A stretch of 26,547 bases of DNA from Welwitschia mirabilis (GCA_051453625.1 JBOZIK010000001.1:201835157-201861703), one strand, 5' to 3'. Counted from the stretch's first letter, positions 1 to 10,924 are shown. The notes: a model not told the origin generated them from the sequence alone. Numbers and translations: made by a program.

Positions 1-1002
1 GATCCTTGAAGCATTTTTCTTTCCTTGCATCATTGACCGAAGGTCATTTTCATCTTAACTTTTTAGTTTTTTAGTTTGTTTTGATTCCATTGCAAGTTAT
101 AATAATTATGTCACTTTTGTAAAGGTTATCACATGTATCCCTATGGAAGAACGATTCTAAGTGTACACTCAAATAAATCCACATAACTACAAAGCTATGA
201 TAAAATTTTAATGCCATCATTGTGGATATTGGAATCGTAGTTTTTTCAAGAGTGTATGATGATCTTCTTGTAATTTCTTTAGCTAGTTTTATTTTCTAGT
301 GGTGGGTATTGGTCCATTTTCATTGATACCCAAACTAGTTCTTTTTGTTTTTCTTTTGAGTGTTATTTTTATTTTCCTTCTAATAGTAGGTACTAGTCCC
401 TTTTCCATAAGATCTGAATTGGTCCAAGTTGTTGAGTTTGGTCATCTAATATAACAATTGAAATTTTATTTATATATCTAATATGTTTGTGTTACAGATC
501 TAATGACTTTCTTGCAGGTGCAATTGAACCTAAAATCATGAACTAAAGCCTAACCAAACTCCAACAGTTTGTTTTGTGTGTTTTGTTTTTTGTATAATTC
601 TGTAATTTTTCATTCTGTAAATTTTTGTTTTTGTTCTTTCTATTAAAAATTTTTAATAAAATAAAAATGTATAGGCTTTTTCTTAAACTTGTAAGTTTTT
701 AAGTTTTAGACATTTCGGGTTTCTATTAATTTTTTTTAGACTATGCAACTTAAAACCTTTTGCACGGATTACATGAACCTTCTTTCTTTTTCCCAAATTG
801 TTTTGCTTGCTTGAACTAGAATTGTCACCTTCCTTGACTGACCCCACTAGCATTCCTCCTCTAAAACTTCTGTAACTATAACTAAATCCTTCTGTGACCT
901 CTTTAAACCTTCTGATATTGTAAGCTTCCTCTGAAACTGAGAAAATACTAGAAGATGTGAACTTACAACCTAAATCGTCAATCATTTTCTTAAAATTAAA
1001 CC

Positions 1003-2463
1003 ATGAGTTGGGCTTTAAACCCATTCAAAATAGCTTCCAATATGAGACCTATCTACCCCTATAGTTTCTAGAACCATAATCAATCCAAACGCACTATAGG
1101 ATACTTCTATCAACCTAGACAAACCTTTGAAGAGTATTCTCAACTCCATACGTATATGAATCAACTTACTCACAACTATGAATTTCAAAATCAATCTATC
1201 AACCCATAGGATTTTGATCAAATGCCTTCCCTTATCCCTCATAATTTGTATCCTTCAACTTCATATTCATCATCCTTCGATTCTTACCCTTCACTATCGT
1301 ATTTTTATTTATCATCCTTTGATCATTACCCTTCATTTTTCTCCTCATATCCTCCATCATTTGATCACTAATACCCATCATGTTTCTTACCCCAATAATC
1401 GACCTCATCTTCCTTTGAGGGTACTTTCTAAATATTTTTATAAGATACTTCTCAATCTTCTTTCAACACACTTCAAGTCCATTCTTAATCTTTGGAAGAA
1501 GCAACTAAGCAAACTAATGAAAATCTCAGGCAACTTCTTCAACAAATGGTTGAAACTAATGATCAAATCCTTAGGACCCTTAACCAATAATAAGAAGAAG
1601 AAAACCTTCTTTCATTCTATGAAACTACAAGACTTAAAAACTTTGAAGGAATTAATGAAACAAAAATCAATGACACCCAAACCATATCCCTTAGGAATGA
1701 GGAAGAAGCCCACAATGAAACCAACAAGGATATCAAGTAGACCCTCAGTTTTGACATGAATTAGAGACTGATTGATTAGGTGCAGATAAGATGAACTTTA
1801 GATATCATTAGATACATTTAATGATGATCAATTAGTAGTTACTGAGTAAACATTTGAGGAAGAAGGCAAATTAGAATTCCACACAATAGAGGAAGAACCA
1901 ATGACTACATTAATGAAATAAAAAATGAATCTATTTTTGAACCTCAACCAATGTTGCTTGCACAATCGTGTCAAGATGAATATCTTAAGAACCTTAATGA
2001 TAAAGAGAAGAACATTAGCTAAGAGCATTTACAAGATTCACCCTATGAAGAGCCTTCATCTTTTTATCTACAACCTCTTGAACCACTTATGACAGTTTCA
2101 TCACTATCTTTTGAGTAAGACTTAAACCTTAATGATAAAGACAAATCTTATGTACCTTTGGAACCATGTTTTATTACTTCTCTTAATCATTAATCACCTT
2201 CTCCCCTAGTTTTCAATTTATCTTTGTCTTTACCTGCAAATGGATTCTTGCATGAGTTGTTGAGTAAACATGAACAGGCCAAGGGATGGACAATTTTGGA
2301 TTTTGAATGCATAAACTTTACTACTAGTGTTAATGCTCTTTTCATTTTTATAAATTCATGTATAAATGTTTATAGGGATTTAGTTTCCTCTTTGAATGCA
2401 TTGTATAATTCTTACACATCATTCAAACATTGCATTTACCATTTTAAACCTTCACGTGTGTAA
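1003..2463 (+). pseudogene. Decayed gag-like reading frame
   Basis: One reading frame starts with ATG at 1003 and can be followed to the stop at 2461 with about a dozen or more internal stops, most of them TAA or TAG, and no certain frameshift. Near 1230-1370 it encodes a Tyr/Ser/Pro-rich stretch (repeats of the SYSSSFDSYPS type). Near 1489-1590 there is a Gln/Asn-rich helical segment beginning SLEEATKQTNENLRQLLQQM. The pairing of a Pro/Tyr-rich linker with an 'SLEE...' helix resembles the C-terminal part of Gag in Athila-like plant elements; this is inference from pattern. From 1924 to 2463 the product is acidic and then more hydrophobic, ending in an 80-codon open stretch (2224-2463) that I do not recognise. 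No CCHC zinc knuckle was found. Other open frames here (plus 1178-1759, minus 683-1024) are out of frame with it and look like shadows. Confidence 0.45.
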
Positions 2464-3135
2464 TACCTTCGGAAATGACTTGAAAAATTTTTAGCTTCTT
2501 TATATAATTTTAAATTCAATTTTTCTTTTAAAGTAAATTTTCCTTTTAGGATAGATTTTGGTTTGAGAAAATTAAAAATGATAAAAAATTTTATACTTGA
2601 TGCACTTTCATGCCTTAAGCAAACTAAGAACTTCCACTTGTATAATAATCATCTCAAACATTTTCATGTAGGAAATCCCAAATATCACCCACTCCACTGA
2701 ATAAGTCATCATCATCTCAAACCCCCTTACCCATTCTATCCACTTTTTTGCCATATAATAAATCCACCAACCATACTTACCTTCCATCCATCTACAAGTT
2801 TCTTAGATTAGATGATCCTGGTTGATGACCCTTAATGAAATAAATCGTTAATAAGTGATCACATTACTATTACGAAAAAGGTTTTACTTATCTTTGAGTT
2901 AACTCGTTAAGTTTTAGATTCACTTAAAGGTCTCACAAATGGAAAATATTATTGAACTAAGGTGAAATCTACTTTCATATGATGTTAATTATTTTTAAAG
3001 CATTTTATGGGTACAATATTTGTCTTGACTAGGATAACGAGCCAATGTTTCCTTTATGTGCATTAAATGTTTATTGAATATGAGAAGGATGATTAAAAGA
3101 AAAGGAAATATCTCCTTTAAAAGTTGGGTTTAGTT

Positions 3136-3246
3136 AACTGCATTGGGGCTATAGATGCTCACAGGTAATGTAGCTCTAACGATTTAATTTATAACATGTT
3201 CAATTACATTAGGGCTATAAACACTTGCTAGCAACATAGCACTAAC
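3136..3246 (+). repeat. Two diverged direct repeats, 66-bp period
   Basis: Two 45-base copies (3136-3180 and 3202-3246) share a core that reads CATTggGGCTATA in the first and CATTaGGGCTATA in the second, and both end in CTAAC. They lie in the non-coding 3' part of the left element. A third, weaker copy may follow near 3268. No function is evident. Confidence 0.6.
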
Positions 3247-3763
3247 TTCTTCATATGTTAACATGCTTAACTCTATTAGAATGATACGTCATAACACTAG
3301 ATGCATAATTAAATAAAAAATGCTTGAAACAAGGAACAAGACATGACTGTAGAAAAGGTTAATTGGAATGAAAAGGTGGAATTGGGAGATGCTTATTATG
3401 ATTACTTTTCTTAACTTGTGTACTTGGAAATTTTTCTTAATTGATTTTTGATTGCTTGTAGGTCTACCTAGAGAATATAGTGTTTGTGTGATATTGTTAC
3501 ATATTTAAAGTTAGAATAAAATGCATAAAAATTTTAATAAATATAGCCATCAATTCAGGTAGTCTATCTTTTTAATTTGTGAATAATGGAATTTTTCATT
3601 AGGTTTCATGTTTTGTATTCCCTAAAGATCACATTTTAGTTAAGCATTGCATTGTGTATTTCCCTAAAATACTTACATCATTATCATGTGCTAGCCTTTT
3701 GTAATCAACTTGCTTTCAAAAGCCTTATAAAAAATTCTCTGTCTTTGTACCTTTGAGGACAAA

Positions 3764-3785
3764 GTTTAATTTTGGTTAGGGGGTA
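3764..3785 (+). other. Polypurine tract at the internal/3' LTR junction
   Basis: A GAGGACAAAG motif at 3752 is followed by TTTTGGTTAGGGGGTA running directly into TGACATTTG at 3786. In plant Ty3/gypsy elements the plus-strand primer is a G-rich purine run just before the TG of the 3' LTR, often preceded by a GAGGACAA-like sequence. Both marks are present here, although the purine run is short and interrupted by T. Confidence 0.5.
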
Positions 3786-4595
3786 TGACATTTGTTTTCA
3801 CAGAACTTTTTTTATTTTGATGCATTAAATTATTAAAAATTAATTAAAAATTAAAAGTTAAAAAAAAGATGATCTTCATTTGATAACGCATGGGAACAGA
3901 AATGCTTCAAGGATCTAATGATTCATCCAACGTAACTCTCCACCTTTGCTCGAATGATTCCTGTATCTTGAACTTAATAATTAAGTGAGATTCACTTAAA
4001 ACTTTCTAATGCTAAATGATTATGTAATAACAATGAAAGGATGAAACCAAGTTAGAATTAGTCTTATCTAAGCATTGCTAATGCCAAATGAATATACAAT
4101 AATAATAAAAGGATTAAAAATAATTCTAGAAATGGTCCTATGTAAATATTTCTAATGCTAAATGAATTATGCAATGAAAATGAAAGGGTTTAAATCAATC
4201 CTTTAATTAAAACTAAAAGAAATTATACATTACATCAAATGGAGGAGGTGAAGAAGAAGAACTCCTTAACTAGGCTTGAATCATTCTGCCTCCAAGAAAG
4301 ATTTTTAGAGTTCCATGACATGCTAGCCTTCAATTATTACCCACATTAAACCAATTAAAAGATGTTTGCAATGAGTGCTCAAGGCCATTTGATAGATAAG
4401 GCAAGGCTTGAAGTCTAAATTATGATTGCATTAGATGGCAGTTACATAAGGAGGATTACTTAAGGGTGGTTACATAAGGAGAAAGTTACAATTTTTAGCA
4501 TGTATCCATAAAGAAGGATTTTTTTGTCTTCAAGTGCAAGGAGGATTATGACATGTCTTCTAATTGATGATGATGCTACCATGAATGCCATGTCA
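3786..4595 (+). mobile_element. Putative 3' LTR of the left element (end uncertain)
   Basis: The start is set by the polypurine tract and the TG at 3786. The end is a guess: TGTCA at 4591-4595 is the inverted complement of the starting TGACA and would give an 810-bp LTR, but TGTCA also occurs at 4645-4649. The partner LTR is outside the window, so neither the ends nor a target duplication can be checked. The region holds a three-copy tandem repeat (4007-4215), a two-copy GTTACATAAGGAG repeat (4441 and 4469) and an inverted repeat (4532-4609), all plausible LTR contents. Confidence 0.33.
4007..4215 (+). repeat. Three-copy tandem repeat, 72-74 bp unit
   Basis: Copies begin with TAATGCTAAATGA or TAATGCCAAATGA at 4007, 4079 and 4153. 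Each continues through a run of the form ATgcAATaAnAATGAAAGGAT. Spacing is 72 and then 74 bases, with moderate divergence between copies. The array lies in the putative 3' LTR, where such repeats often sit in the U3 promoter part. Confidence 0.7.
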
Positions 4596-4609
4596 TGTAT
4601 CTTGCACTT
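4532..4609. repeat. Imperfect inverted repeat (potential hairpin)
   Basis: The left arm at 4532-4554 contains AAGTGCAAG followed by ATGACATG. The right arm at 4589-4609 is CATGTCATGTATCTTGCACTT, which pairs with both blocks apart from a few unpaired bases between them. The loop is about 34 bases. It lies near the proposed end of the left LTR, so it could be part of an LTR or a small hairpin-type insertion. Confidence 0.55.
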
Positions 4610-5285
4610 AGTTATCCTTATTTATGCCATTTATTATTATGATGTGTCATTTTGTACTTTTGCCATGTGTTATTGGAGTTTAAGGTTAAATCTAATTTAT
4701 TATCTATCTGAGCCCATGAGTGTAAAGTAATAGAAAAAATATAGGAACATGAGTTTTGGAATAATCTACCTCCAAAGGCTAACAACACTGGTAGTCCTAG
4801 CTAACAATGCTAGTGTTTTAGCACTGGGATTTGATTAGTTTATGCACAAGTTTTCAGAAGGCAGCAATTAACTTGCTAATGTTAAGGGAAATCAATAATT
4901 TCATGAAAATGTAATAAAAAGGGTTAAAAAAATTAATATGTGATAAAACCATGAATTTAATGTTTCTCCCTATGCTAAATTGATCAATTATACTTACTTA
5001 GAATGTGACATGTAAACATTAGTCCTTCCTATTAGCCTAAATATTTTCTCTTCATCTTGGAAAATTTTAAATTTTATACACGATACAAAAGAGAAACATT
5101 ACCTTTATGAACAACAATCTTTAATCTCACATGAACTCCTTGTCAGTAGGTAAGTTGCTATAGAAATTCTAGGCACAAGCAAGTCCTAGTCATAGACATC
5201 TCTAAAAAATCCTCTTTAATGTCCTTTTTATTCATGATAAAAGTGTTTAAAAATTCAGTTAAAGAAAGAAATTCAATCATGAAAG

Positions 5286-5480
5286 AGAATAGTAAAAATA
5301 ACACAAAAAACAAGCAGTGACATAGAAATTTACATGATTCAAATTTTGTTAGCCTTGCACCTAAAAAATTGTGTAGTCCTCTATTAGATTAGAATACTAA
5401 AAAGACAATCTATCAATGGCATCTAAAGTAGTAATTAAAAATACTATAGATCTTCTCCCAACTTATCCCTTTCTTTTAAA
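5286..5480 (-). mobile_element. Possible relic of a Copia-type LTR 3' end
   Basis: Read on the minus strand, the sequence runs from a block ending in AGGTGCAAGG through a TGAATCATGTAAATTTC stretch to a T-rich tail. Copia LTRs in many plants end in a similar 'GAACCACGTAAAT...' block followed by a T-rich U5; this is remembered pattern, not a search result. No primer binding site (TGGTATCAGAG) follows and no second LTR was found nearby, so the call is weak. Confidence 0.22.
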
Positions 5481-6173
5481 GACTTATTTTATGATCAAAA
5501 TCCTAAGGTAAACTTGAGTTAACATAGACTTAATTCCAAACCACATAAGATAAATAATGAATATATACTTATAGTATTTAAAAGAATGAGATCTAAACTT
5601 AATAAACATAAGCCAAAGTAAATATTCAAAAGGTAAGATTTGACTTTACTTTTTCTAACAATTTGTAACTTGGAAATAAATTTGAATAGTCTTTAGAAAG
5701 AGGAACTTTACTTCAAAAAATAAAATGATGAAAAATAATCTAGAACCACATAACCATCCTACAAAAATTCTTTTTATAGCTAATCTTTGCAAGCAGAAAC
5801 ATGCAAAAGAGGTAATGAAGATGCACATCATCTTCTAATGAATATCTTTTATATAAAATGTTGAAACAAGATTAAGTCACCTCAAGCTAAAGAATAGAAG
5901 AGGACACTGAAACGTCACTAATATGTGTAATCCTTAACATGCCTATGTGGTCTTTAAAATAGTTAGCAAACTAAGATTTACATTGAGTAAAATAGATACT
6001 TTTGCATTAAAATGAACATAGAATCAATAAAAAATATGTAACCCTCAATGTTTGTAGTCATGACATTGAGATAATAATCATAATTCAGTTTAGTAACATT
6101 AGAACTCAATGCCACATTTCTTAACAAAATTAACTTCTTTAGAGGATTAACTTTAGAAGGGAAAATAATCAAG

Positions 6174-6229
6174 TTTGATTTTAGAGTAGTTTCTTCATAG
6201 ATGTCCTATTTTCTTATAGTATGAACATC
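6174..6229 (-). pseudogene. Possible zinc-knuckle relic of a retroelement Gag
   Basis: On the minus strand one frame reads CSYYKKIGHL, a stop, then RNYSKIK. This fits a Gag knuckle C-x2-C-x4-H-x4-C in which the second and last Cys have become Tyr (one base change each) and one codon is a stop. The spacing and the K-rich flank fit a Copia-like nucleocapsid. The match is short and damaged, so chance is possible. Confidence 0.27.
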
Positions 6230-7549
6230 TTGAGAGTCTTCTTTTTATCTAATACACATTTTCTCTTACCGCTAAAGCCTTCTTACCATCAAATCAACTA
6301 CCAATATTGGATAAATGAATTATATCACTATGTTATCTAATGATTTAAGAAAGAAATTTAAAAAAATTATTTCCTTGTTCTTCATCATATATTTTTCATC
6401 TTTGTGAAAGCCATTTATGGAACAACCATGTTGAATCTCTATGAGCGATGGACCATGTTTTCATCTTCCTTTAGATTCATATTATGCAACTTTTAATCAA
6501 GAAATATTCCATGTCTCATGCATAGATTGTGCATCTTGAAAATTCATAAAAACTTAATCATTCAAAAATCCTAAATAATTAGTTGATCTTTTCAGTCTAT
6601 TATCTTCCATTCACCATTAATACTAAAAGTAAGACTTGCATTTGGCCCTTGAATAAGTAGTTCAAAGTATTTTCCATATAATGAGTCCTCAACCTTGCTC
6701 TTCTAAAGCTCATAATTTTGCTTGATAAATTTATTCATTAGAATGATTATCTTCCTTATAATACACAACTCCTCCCAAGAAAATAAAGATGTCAAATATA
6801 TAACTAAAATCTATCTTTGATAACATGAAAAGGAGGTGACCCAAAAAATTAGAAAAGTAGATAGACATCTAAGATACGATTGGATGAAGGTCTCATTAAA
6901 AAAAAAAAAAAAGCACTATTTGTCAAAGAAAAGAACTCTAAAAATCCTACTTTTAATTTTAGTTATTACAAAAATGCAATAAAAGTTAAAAAATGTAGTA
7001 ACAAAAGAAAGCAATAATAACATCAAAAATAACAAACAAATACTTGAAGATTAATATGATTTAGGCTTTTTCTTCCATATCTATATAAGACAATATAGCC
7101 TTCTCTGAGATTAGAACAATGAAGTCAAGCTATCTTTAATAGCTAAAGCAATAACCAAAAATCTAATATGACATTTTAAACATTTTCAAATACATTGCTT
7201 TTTGCTATAAAGCCATTAACTTGTTTTCCTCTATAAACATATAGAAGATTTCATTTCTATTTCATCTTTTTGGATGTTAATGATGTGACTAAGAAAATAT
7301 AAATAAACAAAATCTATAATTCTTTTCAAATAATATAATTAACTTATAGGATTCTTTTGAAATATTCACAAGTCGTAATTATTAATTACAGAACTATAGG
7401 ACAATATTAATTGCACTATTGTTAAACTTCAACTACAGGAGAGATAACAACTCTAAGAATCCTCTTATTTCTATAGTCCTCCTCTATTCCTTCCCTGCCC
7501 CTTATTGGAAGATGTTGTATATAAGTTTCAATTTCAATGGTAATAACTA

Positions 7550-7625
7550 TGATTTCATCTCTAAAAGTTTGGCTAAATAGTTGTACATGATTTCATCTCT
7601 AAACATTTGACTAGATAATTCTACA
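7550..7625. repeat. 38-bp tandem duplication
   Basis: Two adjacent 38-base copies (7550-7587 and 7588-7625) both begin TGATTTCATCTCTAAA and differ at a handful of positions. A partial third copy (CTTTCATCTTTGA) follows at about 7628. It looks like replication slippage; no coding role was identified. Confidence 0.7.
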
Positions 7626-8786
7626 TACTTTCATCTTTGATTATGTTCAAGATAAAATTCTTATATTTTCTTGATGCCATAAAGACTATCAATCATTTTT
7701 GCTATTGTACTTTTATGATAGGGCTCTGTTCTCTACTTTATTTTTGAGTATGAACTAGTTAATTTATTTTTTCTATTCTTTTGTATTAGCTATGGGATTA
7801 AGTAATAGTCCAAGGAATATGAAAATACCAAATCTCATTGCAATTACATTGACATGATTTTTCTTTATTAGTTGATTTTATTTAACAAAATTCTTACATT
7901 TATCATATTTACCTCTTCGGAATATGTGGTACACTATAGATGACCAACTACTCCTTTTCCATTTATTACCTTATGAATATGGATTATGTATTCTAATTAC
8001 ATATTTATTAACTAACTTTTCTTTTCTAACATTCTGTAAGTCAAGAACTTATATCTCAACAAGTTTCTTGATGTGGATAATTCTCTCTCTATATCTTAAA
8101 CTTGAATTTCTAAAATGTTCACATACGTAAATTCTCCTTCATAACAACCTTGCTTTAGTATTATGCTAAAGTTAAAATTGACTTATTATGAGAAATAAAT
8201 AAATGTTTGAAATCCTTTAACTAATATTTTTAAGGGAATTATATTAAAGAACCCTTTCATTTAAATGCTGTAATTATAGTTAAAATCACAAGATTAATTA
8301 GCCAAGTAAGAATAAGTAGTCATCATCTTCAAATTGAAATAGAAGCATGAAAAAATATTTGAAGAGAGAATGAACATGTGAATTCTATTCAACTGAAGCC
8401 ATTGAAAACAAAAAACATGTTTTTATTCAGCACTCTCGAACTTCTTCATTAAGAGAAAAATGCAACATAATTATCAATGATTTATGTTATTTCTTTATAA
8501 CTACATTGACTTTGTCTTGCTTGCTATTTTGAGGCTAAATTCAAATTATTTTAATCTGTAACTTTTTTCATGCCACGAATCCTATGGATATTATGAATGT
8601 AGTAAAAAAAATTCCATTTATATTTTCATTATCCTTTTATTTTTTTAACTTTTTATTTTTTTTATTAACATCTCTTATATCTATTTTATTTTATCTTATT
8701 AATTTTTTTAGATTGGTTTTTTGATGTTATTAGATTGCTATATTTTTAATTAACATTGATGAAGAGTTACATTACTTAATAAGAAA

Positions 8787-8932
8787 TGTTATAACTAATC
8801 TTAACTATATTAGTTAAGTCTTTAATTAAGTTCTTTATCTATAAATATTCGTAGAATGTTTTTTATATACATATAGAGGTAGTCTTACAAGACTATAATC
8901 AATTTTTTAGCCTATTTTCATGATATTATAAG
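8787..8932 (+). mobile_element. Possible short Copia-like LTR with decayed primer binding site
   Basis: TGTTATAACTAATC at 8787 looks like a Copia LTR start. CTATAAATAT at 8839-8848 would serve as TATA box. The block ends TTTTCA at 8920, directly followed by TGATATTATAAG, which matches the initiator-Met primer binding site TGGTATCAGAGC at 8 of 12 positions. That gives a 134-bp LTR. No second copy was found in the window and the downstream sequence shows no gag, so this may be a solo or truncated relic. Confidence 0.3.
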
Positions 8933-9463
8933 ATCTATACTTAAGTAAGATGATTTCTTAGTTTTCTTGATAACATTTAGCAATGTTATTTCTTACAAAA
9001 TGTTCAAACAATCTAGAATAAAAAAATCCTTTAACTAATTTTTCGCTTAGCTTTTCTTAAGGGACTCCAATTGAAAAATAAAGCTAAAGAAAAATAGTTA
9101 TTTTTAAAAGGAAATATCAACTAGAATAAACCCAAGTGAACAAAGAAATAATTCTATGAATTTGTTTTAAAAAAACTATTATCCATGCACCTCAAGTTTG
9201 TTAGAAGAACCCTAGTAGTCCATTGAACTAGCTATAAAACAATAATAATAATAATACTAAAACTAGTATTAGATCTTACTAATAATGATATAACTGATCC
9301 TTCTATACTATCTATTAATAATATTGATGATTTTACACCTTGATATATTAAGCATAATGATTTTTTCACGCACGACTAGTAATTTTTATATTTTTATTAA
9401 TAAGTAAAACTCTTGTTCAAATTATTACAATATGAATGAGAATGAAAGTAAGTTAAAAGAAAC
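8933..9463. other. AT-rich flank with an (AAT)n microsatellite
   Basis: A short (AAT)n run lies at about 9239-9256. Nothing else is recognisable up to the target site of the large element. Short open stretches show no family motif. Confidence 0.5.
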
Positions 9464-9468
9464 ATAAA
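9464..9468 (+). repeat. Left target-site duplication
   Basis: ATAAA directly precedes the TG of the 5' LTR. The matching site after the 3' LTR is ATAAG (23891-23895): four of five bases are identical, consistent with a 5-bp duplication carrying one later mutation. Confidence 0.7.
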
Positions 9469-10455
9469 TGATGATTAAAAATGATTATTTAAATATTCAT
9501 TGATAATAAAATGTTTTTATGCCTAGAACTATATCTTTTAATTAGTTATTTAATACTTCTCTTCAAAATATTGAGGTTAATATATTAGTAAGTTAAAATG
9601 TTAGTAGGTTAGTGTATGCATTATCCATTATGTTGCAAGTATAAAATACCACTTAGCATAGGAATGATAGAGAAGGAAAAGATGGCAGAAACCATTAAAC
9701 AATGCCAACTATAAGTTATTTTTAAGTAGTAAAGAAAGGAAACTGCCTAATAGAAAGGGTAGAATGAAGAGAATAAAAAGAAATAGAAGGAAGGAAGAAT
9801 GATTTTTTTGGCAAAAATAGCTCAAGGAAGAGAAAAGCTAAAGGGCCAAGAAGAAATTTGACCTAAATGCATCCTGAAAAGGGTGTAGTCAGCATCTCCA
9901 AATCTTCATTATTTCCTGCAAAGGAAAAACACTTGTTCTTTATACATTTTGTAAACATTTGATGGTATTTCAAGTTAAAGATGAAAATATTATCTTATAA
10001 ATGAATGAAATACTTTATGGGCAAACTAAAAAGTATTGTTTTTTATTATGTAACAAAGCAATGTTACTTTAACCTGCTCTTATTTATATAGCTAAACATA
10101 AACTAGGATATTTGGTAATACTTAGAGATAGGTATTGTTTCAACATACAACATAATTCTTATTATGCTTTCCATTTTAATCATTTCTTATAATGTATAAT
10201 ATGTATATAATAATCTTATATATCAATCTTCAACTTAAATAGTTTAAGTAAACTTTGTCAAGATTTGATCCTAATGATGCATTTTGAACTAAGCTAGTTA
10301 GAGATCTAATGATCTTTGCTAGTTCTTTAGTAAATATTTATTTTTAAATTTAATGATTTAAGCTTACTTTAGGTTAAAAAACATTTCAATTTTCTACATT
10401 TTCAGCATTATTTTATTATATTTCCAATATCTGTTTGAAAAATAAGATTTCATCA
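9469..10455 (+). repeat. 5' LTR of the large element
   Basis: This 987-bp LTR runs from TGATGA to TCATCA and aligns over its whole length with 22906-23890. Shared blocks include TTTTATGCCTAGA, TATATCTTTTAATTAGTTAT, AATAGCTCAAG and the terminal TTTCATCA. Differences are mostly substitutions with small indels. Confidence 0.92.
10083..10090 (+). promoter_or_regulatory. Candidate TATA box in the 5' LTR
   Basis: TTTATATA lies about 615 bases into the LTR, where a U3 core promoter could sit. The matching place in the 3' LTR reads TTTATGTA (about 23519-23526), so the box is damaged there. AT-rich DNA gives many chance matches. Confidence 0.3.
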
Positions 10456-10924
10456 TTTTTTCACTAGAAGGAGGGCCAACTAAAGATAACTCATAGAGAT
10501 GAAGAAGCCTATAATCCAATAAAATAGCCACCAGAAATGGTGAGACGAGAGTATTAGATTTGTTAGAAATCCTAAAAGTTATGATTTAGAAGAATAAAAA
10601 AGAAGTATGATTAAGATAGTAATAGAAGAAGAGAATTTTATCATCTATGAAACCACTATTGGGCAAACTATTAAAGAGCAAATTTTTCCTTAACTAATGA
10701 ATGAAATAGAGAAATGATTGTTAACTCTTCTTAAATCCCTCATCATGTAAGGGAAGTCTTCTTAAACAACCAAAACTCATAATTATCAAAGAAGATTTAT
10801 AACAAGATGTTACTGGAAAGATAATGAACACTCAAGATCCATCCATTGGTTAGAAGATTTGATCCTTATTAATCCTTATGCATTAGAATACCCCAATAAA
10901 TTATGAAATATAAATATGAAATAT

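Larger units (their letters stand above)
1..3785 (+). mobile_element. Internal region of a 5'-truncated, apparently non-autonomous LTR retroelement
   Basis: This stretch reads as the inside of an LTR retroelement lying on the plus strand and cut by the left window edge. Seen: a decayed gag-like frame (1003-2463), then about 1.3 kb of non-coding DNA, then a G-rich polypurine tract directly followed by TGACATTTG, the expected arrangement at an internal/3' LTR junction. A gag-like region ending in a GAGGACAA-type motif before the polypurine tract is common in plant Ty3/gypsy elements of the Athila kind and in their non-autonomous derivatives. I found no protease, RT, RNase H or integrase motif between the gag-like frame and the tract, so the element either lost pol or never carried it. 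The first 1000 bases are AT-rich leader-like sequence with no recognised gene. The 5' LTR and primer binding site would lie upstream of the window. Confidence 0.5.
4610..8786. other. AT-rich region with only faint transposon relics
   Basis: No convincing gene was found on either strand. The longest open frames (plus 4524-4730, minus 5978-6172, plus 7924-8130) are 64-68 codons, hydrophobic, and of the kind expected by chance at this AT content. There is a 15-base A run at about 6898-6912 with no recognisable LINE or SINE body before it. Three weak relics inside this stretch are listed separately: a Copia-like LTR tail on the minus strand, a zinc-knuckle-like stretch on the minus strand, and a 38-bp tandem duplication. 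Confidence 0.6.

Noticed and set aside
683-1024. Minus-strand 113-codon frame
   Set aside because: No domain, in an AT-rich leader next to a gag-like frame on the plus strand; probably chance.
1178-1759. Plus-strand 193-codon frame
   Set aside because: Out of frame with the better gag-like frame at 1003-2463, and its His/Leu/Ile-rich product looks like a shifted reading of a Tyr/Ser/Pro-rich region.
4007-4215. CRISPR-like array
   Set aside because: The three copies are diverged and directly adjacent, with no constant repeat and unique spacers, and the host is a plant.
6840-6912. LINE 3' end before an A15 run
   Set aside because: The sequence before the A run gives only a vague basic stretch; no RT or endonuclease motif upstream and no target duplication found.
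7924-8130. Plus-strand 68-codon hydrophobic frame
   Set aside because: Leu/Ile/Tyr-rich composition is what random AT-rich DNA gives; no start context or family motif.
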